Of a stretch of DNA of 64,000 nt, positions 10,771 through 21,409 are shown piece by piece. The notes beneath the pieces were generated by a model. The model did no database searches and was not told where the DNA came from. It worked only from the letters and a program-made list of their open reading frames with translations. A program made the translations under genes and the position numbers. This DNA comes from Vespa crabro (taxonomy: Eukaryota; Arthropoda; Insecta; Hymenoptera; Vespidae), in the NCBI RefSeq assembly GCF_910589235.1, contig NC_060972.1:1749435-1813434 (forward strand). Direction: 5' to 3'. The first letter of the stretch is position 1. Each line of letters starts with the position of its first letter.

Positions 10771-11075
10771 AAATATTATAGCTCTGAGCGCGCGTTGCCA
10801 TTTCCGTGCGCTGATTGGAAATTGTCACGGCGCGGAACTATCTCTGCGCTCCATTGCCCGTCGCGGATATTAGCCGGAAGTACGGCCATACTGGCACGCG
10901 AAACTTTTTGATTGCGTTTCGTAAGCGGCTTCAAAATCGAGGACACAGACTTTATACAAAGCGTAGTTGCGTGCATGCGTGCGTACGCTTTGCATGCGCG
11001 CCAAACTTTCCCTCGTGTCCGGCTATCAAAATCCCTCTATTCACCCATAAATCCTTATCATTTGTATCGTAGTAT
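10771..11075. promoter_or_regulatory. CpG-rich island, possible regulatory or promoter region
   Basis: This is the densest CpG sequence in the window, with GAGCGCGCGTTGCC, CACGGCGCGG and CATGCGCGCC, and an inverted CCAAT-like word (GATTGG) near 10812. A perfect 9-bp inverted repeat (CAAAGCGTA at 10957-10965, TACGCTTTG at 10984-10992) encloses an 18-base loop rich in GCATGC. Overlapping frames on both strands (85 and 66 residues) match no family I know. The promoter reading rests on composition only. Confidence 0.3.
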
Positions 11076-11244
11076 GACGATGATTTGAAATAGTAATAAT
11101 AGTACCATGGAGACAAAAACGTTCATACGTTTTTCTTTCTTTCATGAGTATTTTATCAAATTAAAAACACTTTTTATATTTAAATAATATCCCAATTGAT
11201 CATTTCAACTTGTTATCGCTATAATTAATTTTAATTGTATTATA

Positions 11245-11285
<41 letters not shown>

Positions 11286-11422
11286 ATTATTAATTAATTT
11301 TAATTACTTTATTTTATTATTGTTTTCACGTATTTCGATTATTTTAATTAGTCCAAAATTGTGATTGTTCTTAGATATAATTTAAATTTTGCATTGTTTT
11401 TTCATTTTGTTTTATCTCTTTT

Positions 11423-11426
<4 letters not shown>
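11076..11426. other. AT-rich stretch with a TTA array
   Basis: A (TTA)n array lies at 11247-11292. No gene is seen. Confidence 0.7.

Positions 11427-11457
<31 letters not shown>
11427..11457. repeat. (CT)n tract
   Basis: A perfect CT run of about 30 bases. Confidence 0.95.
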
Positions 11458-11460
<3 letters not shown>

Positions 11461-12441
11461 AAGGGCTTCATTCTCTAAGCCTTCAACAATTGAAACAGTT
11501 CATGCAACAAATGAGCTCGTTTTGAGTTAAAGTTTGAAATAGATACTATTTCGTTTCGTAGTCAAATTCGTTATTAAACGTTTCCGATAGATCAGCATCG
11601 TGAATTTCCAATGAAAAAGTAGTAGATGTTGCTCGTTAACTCTTATCTTCTTATTTTATCGATATACACAGTTCTATCGAATTCTATTCAGATGTTTTTG
11701 TGTAAATCAATCTCGTAGTTGAAATTTCGAAAAAAAATACTAATAATTCGTACGACCTAGAATTAACAATGTTTAATATATTTCTTTTGATTCTTTCTTT
11801 TTCTTTTTTTTTATTTATTTATTTTTTTTTTTTTTTTTTTTTGATAAACAGACATAAAAAATATTTAAAAACAAAGGCTTGAACTTTATTAAAATAATCA
11901 AATAAAAATGCGCCAAGACTTCTGTCATTATATTCACGAATGAAAAGCAGGCAATTATTTGTTGTAACAACTTCGTAAATGATATATTGTCCAATCAATT
12001 TCAATGCGAATCATTATGAAAAATCAATTATAATCTTTAACGATAATACAAAATAGCAAATAATAATTAACAATAGCTACAAGTAGATAATTAACGATAA
12101 TGAACAAATGGCTATGAAATAATTAATGAACGAGAAGAATTATGAGAAATTTTTCATTCTCAGATATGATATTTGAGATTTCAAGCTTCCCTGTAGAAAA
12201 AAAAAAAAAAAAAGAAAAAAGAAAAAGCAAAAAATAAAGAACCAAAACAAAAAAAAAAGGAGAAAGAAAGAATACATTTCACAGCTTTTAATTATGAATG
12301 TCAAACGTTGAAATAAAGAATGAGATAATGGATTGCAAGTAATAGACAAACAAGATCGTATATGTGAGAACCTTTTTAAACCACCGCAAATAATTGCAAT
12401 TTCAAGGATGCACTTTAATCACGAATATTGAAAGTAAGACT
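11458..12441. other. AT-rich unique sequence with T and A tracts
   Basis: A T-tract lies at 11795-11842 and an A-rich tract at 12196-12260. No gene or RNA is recognised. Confidence 0.65.
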
Positions 12442-12502
12442 TGAGAGAGAAAAAGAGAGAAAGAGAAAGAGAGAGAGAGAGAGAGAAGGAGGGAGAGAGA
12501 GA
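12442..12502. repeat. GA-rich tract
   Basis: Imperfect GA/GAAA/GGA repeat. Confidence 0.9.
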
Positions 12503-12621
12503 TTTCTGTGAGCATTGGTAATTAGCTAATGGAGCGAGATTAAGCTGGACGACCCGTGAGGTAGGATGACAAGGATGTTTTTTTTAAACGATTCGAATTC
12601 ATTTGGAGCGAATGATCGAGA

Positions 12622-12647
12622 ACGACGACGACGACGACGACGACGAT
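12622..12647. repeat. (ACG)n tract
   Basis: About eight ACG trinucleotides, each carrying a CpG. Their survival suggests weak CpG decay here. Confidence 0.95.
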
Positions 12648-12780
12648 AGTCGATTAAAAATAGGAAAAGAATTTTTCAAAGAAATACATGAAAACGTAAA
12701 TGTTCATTGACGTTCATTGAGACGAAACTACGATCGTTTTGGAATACGAATTTACGATCACGTTTACGAGAAAAAACGAA

Positions 12781-12784
12781 AGAA

Positions 12785-12823
<39 letters not shown>
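12781..12823. repeat. (GA)n tract
   Basis: A GA run with two early interruptions. Confidence 0.95.
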
Positions 12824-12824
<1 letters not shown>

Positions 12825-13245
12825 CACTTGAGCATCGAAAGAACGAACGAAAGGTTTATAGTAACTTTAATCCGACAGAAGAATGTTGATTTTTCGATCA
12901 GCTTTAATAGGGTCGAGCCACCTCAGCTATTTGAATACCCACGTTCCCCATAAAACTTTCAGATGACTCCCAATATCTCGAACGAACAGGCTCTGAATAT
13001 ATACAAGGAGAAAATAGTTCGTAGCGACTTGGTTCCTTTTCTTTTCAATGGCTTCTAACCGAACGAACGTTCTTCCCATAGAACCACGCGACCCACTTTT
13101 GCTGGAAGAGCTTAAGAACGTTTGCGTTTGCACGGCTTGCCATCGGGTATTGCTGTAATCTCGAAACGCTAAGAGAAGGAGTTTTCGACGTACCGATTTG
13201 CAAAGAATAACAGGAAAAGCATAGGTAGTATTCGTACATAACGAT
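12824..13245. other. Unique island
   Basis: Non-repetitive sequence with many CpGs (CGAACGAACG, ACGTTTGCGTTTGCACGG). Short frames occur on the minus strand (13045-13239, 12927-13133) but resemble nothing I know. Confidence 0.5.
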
Positions 13246-13430
13246 GATAGTGGTGTTAGTGATAATAGTTACGTTAGTAGTGGTAGTAGTAGTAGTAGTA
13301 GTAGTATTAGTAATATCAATGGAAGTAGTACGAGCAGACTCATGGAATAAACTAGCTTTCTACGTGCGAAAGAAATACATTGTAGACGTGTGCGCTGCGC
13401 GTGCTTCAAATGTAAAAAGGTCGAGAAGAA

Positions 13431-13434
<4 letters not shown>

Positions 13435-13473
<39 letters not shown>
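13435..13473. repeat. (CT)n tract
   Basis: A perfect CT run of about 38 bases. Confidence 0.95.
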
Positions 13474-13478
<5 letters not shown>

Positions 13479-13755
13479 TCGCTAACGGTGAAAAAATAAG
13501 AAAAAAAGAGAAAAGGGAAAGAAGGAACAGACAAATGAGAACAAAAATAATCGCTCATTGTTCCACAGGACAACAATGCGAGCCACTTGACACGCTGCAC
13601 TGGACCGAATCGTGCCAACTGCTTTCTAACCAGCTTGGAAGACATTTGACGATTTCCAATCGACGGATCAACCATTATTCTCTTCTATATACCAGTACAC
13701 TTGTGTTACCAGCCGATCATAGACCCTATATGTTAAACAACTTTGCGCTCTATCG

Positions 13756-13787
<32 letters not shown>

Positions 13788-13833
13788 GTCAATCTCTATC
13801 TCTTGTTCTTTCTCTCTTTCTCTCTATGTCTCT
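13756..13833. repeat. CT-rich tract
   Basis: (CT)n with TAT and TGT interruptions. Confidence 0.9.
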
Positions 13834-14031
13834 CTCCTCATACTTTCTTCGCAAAAAGCATATAGTCTTTGGACCTATAATCGAACTCCTTCGCGAGTCG
13901 GGTTTCTGCGGAGTAACTTGAGAGAAGTTTACCCTTTCTTCGAAATTGACGCTCCAATCAACAGCTTGCTCCGCTTGTTTGAACTAAAACTTGAGAACCG
14001 CGATCGAAACGAACGTGAATAACTCGCTTGG

Positions 14032-14038
14032 ATCTCTC

Positions 14039-14095
<57 letters not shown>

Positions 14096-14138
14096 CTCTT
14101 TCTCTTCTCTCTTTCTCTCTTTCTCTCTTTCTCTCTCA
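14032..14138. repeat. (CT)n grading to (CTTT)n tract
   Basis: A near-perfect CT run of about 60 bases is followed by TCTTTC-type units. Confidence 0.95.
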
Positions 14139-15270
14139 TACGTACTCGATCTTACGTAGAAACAACATAGGCTCGTTATCGAGTCCAGAATAAATTTATT
14201 TAGCTAATATGTAACCTTTTTAATCAAATAAAATCATTAATCGATATAGACATTCATTAATTATACTAAAAATAATAAGTGTTATTTTAGAAATTAATTT
14301 ATCGTGAATTTAATTTGATTTGAAGAGTATTTATAAGTTTGAATAATTTTCTATAATGAGTAATTGAGTTAAATAAATAATTCGCTCTATTTTAAACACA
14401 GTTTTGATATAATATTATTTGATATAATATTTGATATAATAATAATTATTATTATTATTATCTTTATTATTTTAAATCTGAAATGTTATAAAAAAAAAAA
14501 AAATTTAAAGCAAAATATCTATAACTTAATTAATTAACTTTTAATGTGATAAATTTTTGAAATTATCTATTATAAATCTTTGAAATATAAAAGTTCATTT
14601 TCATTTCTACGAATATAAATAAGAAATTTTGTGCCTAAAATATATATGTATGTTTTATTTCTTTTTTTTTTTCTATTTGTCGAATAACTTACGTTTTTAT
14701 AAGAAAATTACTTGTAAAAAATTAAAACTTGATTATCAATAAGATAAGTCATCTCTTTCATTGAGTTTCTTAATTGATCAAAGATACGAACTTTTAATTA
14801 ATATTCAAGAGAGAAGTATAGAAGATTTTTAATTTTCCGAAATAAAAAGATATCTAACGTTATTCTCTTGTTTTCAATGTAATTACGAGGTAGATAAGTA
14901 TTATCATGTTATGTATGTATACTCATGTTACTTCAAAGTTAACAGATCGGAAAAAACGGATACGAGCACTTTCCTTGATTGAATTTAATATCTAAATTTT
15001 GCGACTACGTGTTATTTTCTTTTTTTTCTTGTTTTTCTTCTTCTTTTTTTTCAAATCTAGTACACAGTTATTTCCCATCGTCTTTCTTAATGTTCGTACT
15101 AATTAAATTAATTAAAACGAATCATCATTCGTTCCTATATCATATCTACCTACATGTACATATTTTTTATATATATTTTCTTACAAATATAAAATTATCT
15201 TTTTTCTTCCTTTATGTCAGAATTTTTCAAATCTAGATTTTTATAAAAGAAAAAGAAAAAAAAGAACGAA
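14139..15270. other. AT-rich stretch without genes
   Basis: It includes an ATT array (14445-14461), an A13 run near 14491 and T-tracts. The 85-residue frame at 14979-15236 is Phe/Ser/Leu-rich and unconvincing. Confidence 0.7.
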
Positions 15271-15276
15271 AAATAA

Positions 15277-15476
15277 AGAAGAAGAAGAAGAAGAAGAAAA
15301 AGAAGAAGTAGAAAACTCATATCGAAATTGACCAATTTAATTGGTTACATAAGGATCAGTAGTAAGTACGAAGTAAGAGAAAAATGGAGTAAGTCTTATA
15401 TAAAAATTCTTCTATATAAAAAGTTTCTCTTTTAAAAAAGAAAAAAAAAAAGAAAAAAAAAGATAGAAAATGAAAT

Positions 15477-15516
<40 letters not shown>

Positions 15517-15540
15517 AAAAGAAAGAAAAAGGAAAAAGGA
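15277..15540. repeat. GAA array, A-rich block and (GA)n tract
   Basis: GAA repeats at 15277-15308, an A-rich block at 15436-15465 and GA repeats at 15476-15512, followed by GGAAAAA units. Confidence 0.9.
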
Positions 15541-15900
15541 AAAAAGGAAAGATTTTTCGATATTTTAATAAATACACGAACGTATTCATCGAAAATGTTT
15601 AATTTTACGACGACGAGGGCTCGTTGTATAGAAAATAGGGGGAATAGAATCGCAAGAGCCCAGAGGGGGTATTTTGTCGTTTGATCCTCTACGATCCGTC
15701 GAGTAGTTCCGCTCCAAATAGCGCAGGGAGGAACGAACGAGGAGAATGTTCGGTCTAAAGGGATCGATCGCTGTGAAGCGTGCTAATTATCACTGACGCG
15801 ATGCTTATCTACGGTATGCAACAAAGAACGTTCACTTTTGAGAGCAGTTATGCATTACACGCGATTATGGAAAACATATTAGGCGTGCCAGATTTCTTCT
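15541..15900. other. Unique island
   Basis: GC-richer sequence (15605-15860) with several CpGs, including ACGACGACGAGG and GATCCGTCGAG. No frame with recognisable domains is present. Confidence 0.5.
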
Positions 15901-16015
15901 CTCTTTCTTCTTATCTATCATTATCTCTCTCTAGCCCGTTTTTCACACATAGACACATACATAAATACACAATCATTTCATTTTAATTCCTTTAGAAAAC
16001 ATATATATATATATA

Positions 16016-16317
16016 TTAACACTAGATATTAACACTAGGTATTTAACACTAGAAAGACCGAAACTTAGTATATACCTATATTGCCCAAAAGCAGTCATAA
16101 TGACAGCATTGTGAACGAATAACTAATGTGTTTTGAAATTGGTTTAAAATTTATTTTTAATATTTTTTTATATTATTTACAATTATATAACAAGTTATTA
16201 GTAAATATTAACAATAAAAAAAAAATTCGATGAAATTGTGTAATTATATACATAATTGTTTTTCTAATTGAAATTAAAAAGGAATCAAAATGACTTCCTT
16301 GGGCAATCTAGTGTTAA
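16016..16317. mobile_element. piggyBac-like miniature element (MITE)
   Basis: TTAACACTAGAAAG at 16043 mirrors CTAGTGTTAA ending at 16317, giving inverted ends bounded by TTAA, the piggyBac target site. Subterminal blocks are also inverted: ATTGCCCAA plus AGTCAT (16080-16098) against AATGACTTCCTTGGGCAAT (16289-16307). At the left the end motif is repeated three times (16016, 16029, 16043), so the element is 275 or 302 bp depending on the end chosen. The interior is AT-rich and non-coding, so it would need a transposase supplied in trans. TTAA boundaries and CACTAGAAAG-type ends are typical of the piggyBac superfamily. Confidence 0.75.
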
Positions 16318-16347
16318 AAGAGAATAAAACGACTTGGATTTCTACTC

Positions 16348-16349
<2 letters not shown>

Positions 16350-16400
<51 letters not shown>

Positions 16401-16411
16401 ATCTCTCTCTC
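16350..16411. repeat. (CT)n tract
   Basis: A perfect CT run of about 48 bases plus a short imperfect tail. Confidence 0.95.
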
Positions 16412-16551
16412 ATAGACATATAAACACGCAATCATATCTTTTCAATTCCCTTAAAAAATCTACCCCTATATATTCTTCCAATTAGAAGAGAATAGAACAA
16501 TTGAAAGTTTCGAAATTAGAACGGAAGAGTTAAATTCGAGTTAATATAAAT

Positions 16552-16575
16552 AATAACAATAACAATAACAATAAA

Positions 16576-16637
<62 letters not shown>
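16552..16637. repeat. (AAC)(AAT)(GAT) compound array
   Basis: An AACAAT section leads into (AAT)n at 16575-16604 and then (GAT)n at 16605-16637. The same AAT to GAT transition occurs at 54345-54391. Confidence 0.95.
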
Positions 16638-16782
16638 CGATAAGAACGATCACGCAAGTATCGAGAAATAAATAGGTATACTTTCGTGCGGCACCGTGTA
16701 CCGTACATCAGATCACGCGATCAAGTATAAAAGACATACGAAATGGAGAATAAGAAAAGTAGGCTAGGAAACTATGGCGATG

Positions 16783-16852
16783 CGATACGATACGATACGA
16801 TACGAAAAGAAACGAAAAGAAACGAAACGAAACGAAACGAAACGAAACGAAA
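16783..16852 (+). repeat. GATAC and AACGA pentanucleotide arrays
   Basis: Four to five GATAC units are followed by about nine AACGA units, the first ones carrying an extra A pair. The units share a CGA core, suggesting one array mutated into the other. Confidence 0.95.
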
Positions 16853-16910
16853 ATCCTTTTGGTGGAGATACGCAAAAGTGTTCTTCTTACGATCCATAGA
16901 GAAGACGAGC

Positions 16911-16981
16911 GGAGTCGAGTCGAGTCGAGTCGAGTCGAGTTGAATCGAGACGAGTCAAGTTGAGTTCAGTTGAGTCGAGTC
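16911..16981 (+). repeat. GAGTC pentanucleotide array
   Basis: Five near-perfect GAGTC units are followed by degenerate GAGTT, GAATC, GAGAC and CAGTT variants. A second pentamer array lies only about 60 bases upstream. Confidence 0.95.
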
Positions 16982-17155
16982 TTTACAACTACCTGTAGTA
17001 ACTCCATATGACCTAGAAACGACCTAGAACGTGAACCCCGTTTGCGGTTAACTGGGGCAAACATTTTCCGCCTCCGTAAATATGCACTGAACATTGCATC
17101 GGCCTAAGTACCGAACTACGCTGGTCTGCTTTTCACTGACATTTCTTTGATATAT
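16982..17155. other. Short unique island
   Basis: GC-richer sequence (ACCCCGTTTGCGG, CATCGGCC) with no gene recognised. Confidence 0.5.
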
Positions 17156-17228
17156 TCTCTCTCTCTCTCTCTCTCTCTCTCCCTCTCTTTCTCTATCTAT
17201 CTATCTCTATCTCTATCTCTATCTCTCT
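17156..17228. repeat. (CT)n and (CTAT)n tract
   Basis: CT repeats pass into CTAT and CTATCT units. Confidence 0.95.
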
Positions 17229-17328
17229 AACTCTTTCTTTTTTTCTTTCTCTTTCTCTTTCCCTCGACATTGATATTCTTCATATCTACTTTTTATTTTT
17301 TATATATGTATATATACACATGTAGATG

Positions 17329-17330
<2 letters not shown>

Positions 17331-17367
<37 letters not shown>
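17331..17367. repeat. (AT)n tract
   Basis: A perfect AT run. Confidence 0.95.
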
Positions 17368-17369
<2 letters not shown>

Positions 17370-17793
17370 TTCTCTCGTATTAAATCTCAGAGAAACATTG
17401 AATGTTTCACATCGACGTTTATCAAGCTCATCGAGAATATTTATATCATACGAATTAACAATCATAACGAGTATAATGTGAAATTCATTGAAACTTCGTA
17501 TATTTATCTAAGTATTTTATATTTATAACGAAATATCTATCTCTTGTTATTTTAAAAATCGATACGATTGAATAATGTATTCAGATCGTCAAATTTGTTA
17601 TCTAAATATATCGATATGAATAATACGAAGACAATTTTATAAGTTAATTATTGATCATTCGAATATAATTTATTTATTTATTTATTGATTTATTTTTTTT
17701 TTTTTGTTTTATTTTTCATTGTTTTATTATTCTTTTGTTTTGTTTTGTTTTTATTTTCTTTTAATATACATAAATACGTGTAAGTAAACGTTC

Positions 17794-17830
<37 letters not shown>

Positions 17831-18060
17831 CGAATATAGATTCCTACTAATACTTCATTCATTTTATTTTCAAATGATAATTCAATATTAAAATATAAAT
17901 CTGACATCTAATTCTTAAATCGTTCGATTATTTTTGAGATATCGCGTTGATTCGAACGCTCGTTTTTATTTGTTTTTATTTGAATACATTTCTTTTTCTT
18001 TTCTTTTTTTCTTTTTATTCTTTTTTCCTTTTTTTTATTTTTTTTTTTTTTTTTTTCTTT
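17368..18060. other. AT-rich stretch with GA and T tracts
   Basis: (GA)n lies at 17797-17826 and T-tracts at 17693-17760 and 17990-18063. No gene is seen. Confidence 0.65.
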
Positions 18061-18450
18061 TTTCCAAAATTTATCGCTTCTAATTCTCGAGACTGAAGAT
18101 TTAAGAGAATCACCACGTAATGGGAACTTATTCGTAGCTCATTACCTACTAATGAACTCGTATTGTCGAGGTTCATCCATCGAGGGGTTGGTGATTACCG
18201 TTTCGATTGGGTACCGAAGAATCGGCAAACGTTCGGCTCGAAAATCCTACGTATCAGGGATTTCCCTTCGTACCTTCGGATGAATTTCGGCTTCGATTCG
18301 GTCGCTCGAAAGAGAGAGAGAGAGAGAGAGAGAGAGGATGGAGAAAGATCGATCGAATGAGAATGGTAGAGTATCTATTCGAGAGAGTGATTGGTGAACC
18401 TAGGACATTGCCCTGAACTAAATCAACGAAATATATACAAATTTATATAT
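18061..18450. other. Unique island around a GA tract
   Basis: CpG-containing unique sequence (GGTTCATCCATCGAGG, TTCGGCTTCGATTCGG) is interrupted by (GA)n at 18309-18337. Two overlapping short frames run through the GA tract and are not called. Confidence 0.5.
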
Positions 18451-18451
18451 G

Positions 18452-18485
<34 letters not shown>

Positions 18486-19251
18486 TATTTTATTTTCACA
18501 ATTATGATTAAGATAAAGATTAATTGTTAATCATTAACAATGACATTTATTCGACATTTATTCGACATTGGAAAAACTTAAAGGATAAAAATTATTTACT
18601 TTTTATTTTATTTCTTTTTTGTTTACTTTGTATTTTTATTTTTGTCTGAACTTTTATCTTCGAAATAAATGAAACACAGGTATCTATATCGGATATATGT
18701 CAATAATATTTTGATATAGTAATCCAAAAAACGAAAAAAAAAAAGTTTAGTTGCACGAGTTTCGTTCAATTTAATAATACAATCTCAAAAGGTATAGATA
18801 ATTCTTTTGTAATACTGCTTTTTTTTCTCTTTTTTTTTTTTAGAAAGATTTACGTTTATTTGTTTTTCTTTTTTGTTGTTTTCTTTTTCTTTTTTAGATT
18901 TATATTCGAAGATTTTAAAAATCGTTGTTACATTGAAAACAGGATATTTCAAGTAACTCATTTTAAATTATCAAAATAAAGGAAAAAAGAAAAGGGGAAA
19001 AAAAGAAAATTCAAATCCTTTCGTATTATTCATTGTAATACTAACACACTAAATGATTATAACACATTAATTTTTTTTCTTATATATTCGTTAATAGAGA
19101 GCAATATGTTATATCATTCAAAAGAAAAAACAAAAAAAATTTCTTCAATTTTCAAAAATACCTAAATTCTGTAATATATATTAAATATATATATATATAT
19201 ACATACTATGAATGATACTCTGAACATATTTATATATATATATATATATAT
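18451..19251. other. AT-rich stretch
   Basis: (AT)n runs lie at 18451-18480, 19180-19202 and 19232-19251, with T-tracts between. No gene is seen. Confidence 0.7.
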
Positions 19252-20318
19252 ACATTAATGTAAACAAGTTCATCGATCAATAAAACGATTTCGGCCAGAT
19301 ATTTCCATAACTTTATCATCCTATTTATTCCTTCATTCGCCATATTACAAATCATGCCAACATATTACCCTAAACTTCCACACTTTTATCTGCCTCCTTA
19401 GAAATTATATTTCTTCTCTTTCTCTCGCGTCGTCACGGTTCGAAGGATTCGCATAGGATGAGTCGGCACATTATCCGTAATAGTTGTCGATAAGTATTCT
19501 CCAGGCTGTTCCACGTTATCATCCACCTCTCTTAATCGTGAAAACGTTTCTTATTGATTTAACAGCGTGGACGATTAAACATGAGGGAAGATATTTTCTC
19601 GTGATAATAACGTGACTTTCAACGAATGTCCAAGAAGAAAAGAAGAAGCTTAGATGACGACAACGAGGACAACGATGATGATCATGAATTTTCTTTTTTC
19701 TTTTTTCATTTTTCTTTTTTTTTTTTTTTTTTTGTCGAGGGAAAACAAAAAAGAAGAAGAAGAAGAAAAGAAGAAATAAAAAAGATACGATAAGTTCTTT
19801 TCTTTTTTTTCTTTTTTCCTTTTTTATTTTATCTCAATATATCTCAATCTTAATAAATATCTCCATATCTACCCTTCCAAAAATGTGGTGGAAATGAGAA
19901 TCGAGAAAGAGAGTGACGGTTCTCAATGTCCTTGAAATTGACACGATAACCAGGAGAGCTTTAGTTCTATGGACGTCATCCTTGTCCTTCGTCCGTAGTC
20001 CGATAACGAGCAATCTTAACCCCAACTCGACTCGATGGCACACGACTACTACATAGTAGAAGGAAGAGAACCAACCAAGCGTAGGTAGGTAGTAGTTTGC
20101 ACGGCAGGAAGGTTTCTTAGCTCCTCATGCCGCACCCAGATAACATAAATGCCTCGACGAATGAGACTTGGGTCGAGCATGAGGTTACCCGATAAATTAG
20201 AGAAAATGTGACGGTCACTGATAGAAAGAGGGAAAGAGATAGAGACTTGTCCAGTTCTTTTCTCATGAATTGAATGTCTACTTTTTTTTTGCTTCCCTTA
20301 ACGTCGTTACTATCTCGC

Positions 20319-20321
<3 letters not shown>
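19252..20321. other. Unique islands separated by T/TTC tracts
   Basis: Two GC-richer unique blocks (about 19390-19680 and 19850-20280) flank a T-rich and GAA-rich segment (19687-19830). The minus-strand 69- and 99-residue frames are not recognisable. Confidence 0.5.

Positions 20322-20363
<42 letters not shown>
20322..20363. repeat. (CT)n tract
   Basis: A perfect CT run of about 42 bases. Confidence 0.95.
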
Positions 20364-20365
<2 letters not shown>

Positions 20366-20787
20366 ATTAAATGAAATTGTGACATTTATTTGAATATATA
20401 TATATATATTGATCACGATTGTTCTGACTTCCTTTTATTTTCAATTTAAAAGCTTTATTAATAATGCTGGGTTACATGTATCGTGTTAGTAAAAAATAAC
20501 GAGAGTGCGAGAATCGATAATGCTGATAAATCGTTATAAAATCCTTTTTTCAATGTGTTAGGGTCTGCCTTAACGTGACCAATTATTATGTAAAGTATAG
20601 GTGTTTTCGTAGTATTAAATTTCGATATGGACGGAGACAAATAAGTACCAGATATCGACACTGACACGTGAATTTCTTTTCTTTTGTTTTTTTTTTTCTT
20701 TTTTTTTTATTTCTCGGAAGCTATTTGCAAAAGAAAATAGAGAGGGATAACGAAAAAAAAAAAAAAAGAAACAGTAGAAAAAGGTCA
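20364..20787. other. Unique sequence with T/A tracts
   Basis: Unique sequence at 20420-20670 is followed by T-rich (20677-20712) and A-rich (20752-20768) tracts. No gene is seen. Confidence 0.55.
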
Positions 20788-20852
20788 TAGTAGTAATAGT
20801 AGTAATAATAATAGTACTAGTAGTAGTAGTGTAGTAGTAGTAGTAGTAGTAA
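20788..20852. repeat. (TAG)n array
   Basis: TAG/TAA trinucleotides with one GTAG interruption. Confidence 0.95.
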
Positions 20853-21069
20853 GGAAAAAGAATACGGACCAAAAGAATCATGATCTACATAGGCGAACGA
20901 GCGAGAAGGACCGAAATTTGTTGAGGGTCATTACCATAATAGCATAAAGGTAGCGACGTCGTCGGCATTCAGCGGGCAAAAATGTGTTTTCCAAGAATTT
21001 AATATTTCAAGAGAAATTATACTTTTAAATGTAAGAATATATATATATATGTATGTGTATTTATGTGTA

Positions 21070-21076
<7 letters not shown>
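20853..21076. other. Short unique island
   Basis: Unique CpG-containing sequence (GGCGAACGAGCGAG, GCGACGTCGTCGGC) passing into short AT runs. Confidence 0.5.

Positions 21077-21119
<43 letters not shown>
21077..21119. repeat. (AT)n tract
   Basis: A perfect AT run. Confidence 0.95.
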
Positions 21120-21124
<5 letters not shown>

Positions 21125-21324
21125 CTATATAGACGAGGAGAGATCGGAGGTTGCACGAATCAGAGATGCAAATTCATTTTAAACGATACCTACTCCCTCG
21201 CGAAAATGTAAATTGATTTCGTGCCACTGCAGCTTTTCGATTCGAAGTCTATCGATCTCTCTTTTCGGTAACGGTTTATCTTTTCTCCTCGATCCTTGTG
21301 TGCCACAATTTTTTATTCTATTTC

Positions 21325-21333
21325 TTTTTTTTT

Positions 21334-21362
<29 letters not shown>
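21325..21362. repeat. T-tract
   Basis: Poly(T) with two C interruptions. Confidence 0.95.
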
Positions 21363-21366
<4 letters not shown>

Positions 21367-21409
21367 CCATACCAAACTACCATCGTACATTACGATTTTC
21401 TCGTGACAC

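Larger units (their letters stand above)
13244..13921 (+). other. Open frame built on repeats; not called as a gene
   Basis: This 225-residue frame begins with a Val-rich run from (GTA)n at 13274-13309, then has a Ser-Leu run from (CT)n at 13435-13473 and another at 13756-13833. The unique parts (about residues 25-60 and 85-165) have no recognised domain. The frame survives because CT and GTA repeats lack stop codons. I would not annotate a protein here. Confidence 0.1.

Noticed and set aside
10367..10828. 153-residue Arg/Ser/Pro-rich minus-strand frame resembling an SR-type protein
   Set aside because: The Arg and Ser/Pro runs are direct translations of the hexamer and GGA repeats in the minus-strand frames. 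No RNA-binding domain is present.
13244..13921. 225-residue plus-strand open frame
   Set aside because: It begins in a Val run from GTA repeats and contains two Ser-Leu runs from CT repeats. No domain or splice context supports it.
19430..19465. GGTTCGAAGG word resembling a Pol III B-box
   Set aside because: No A-box lies upstream at a suitable distance and there is no fold.
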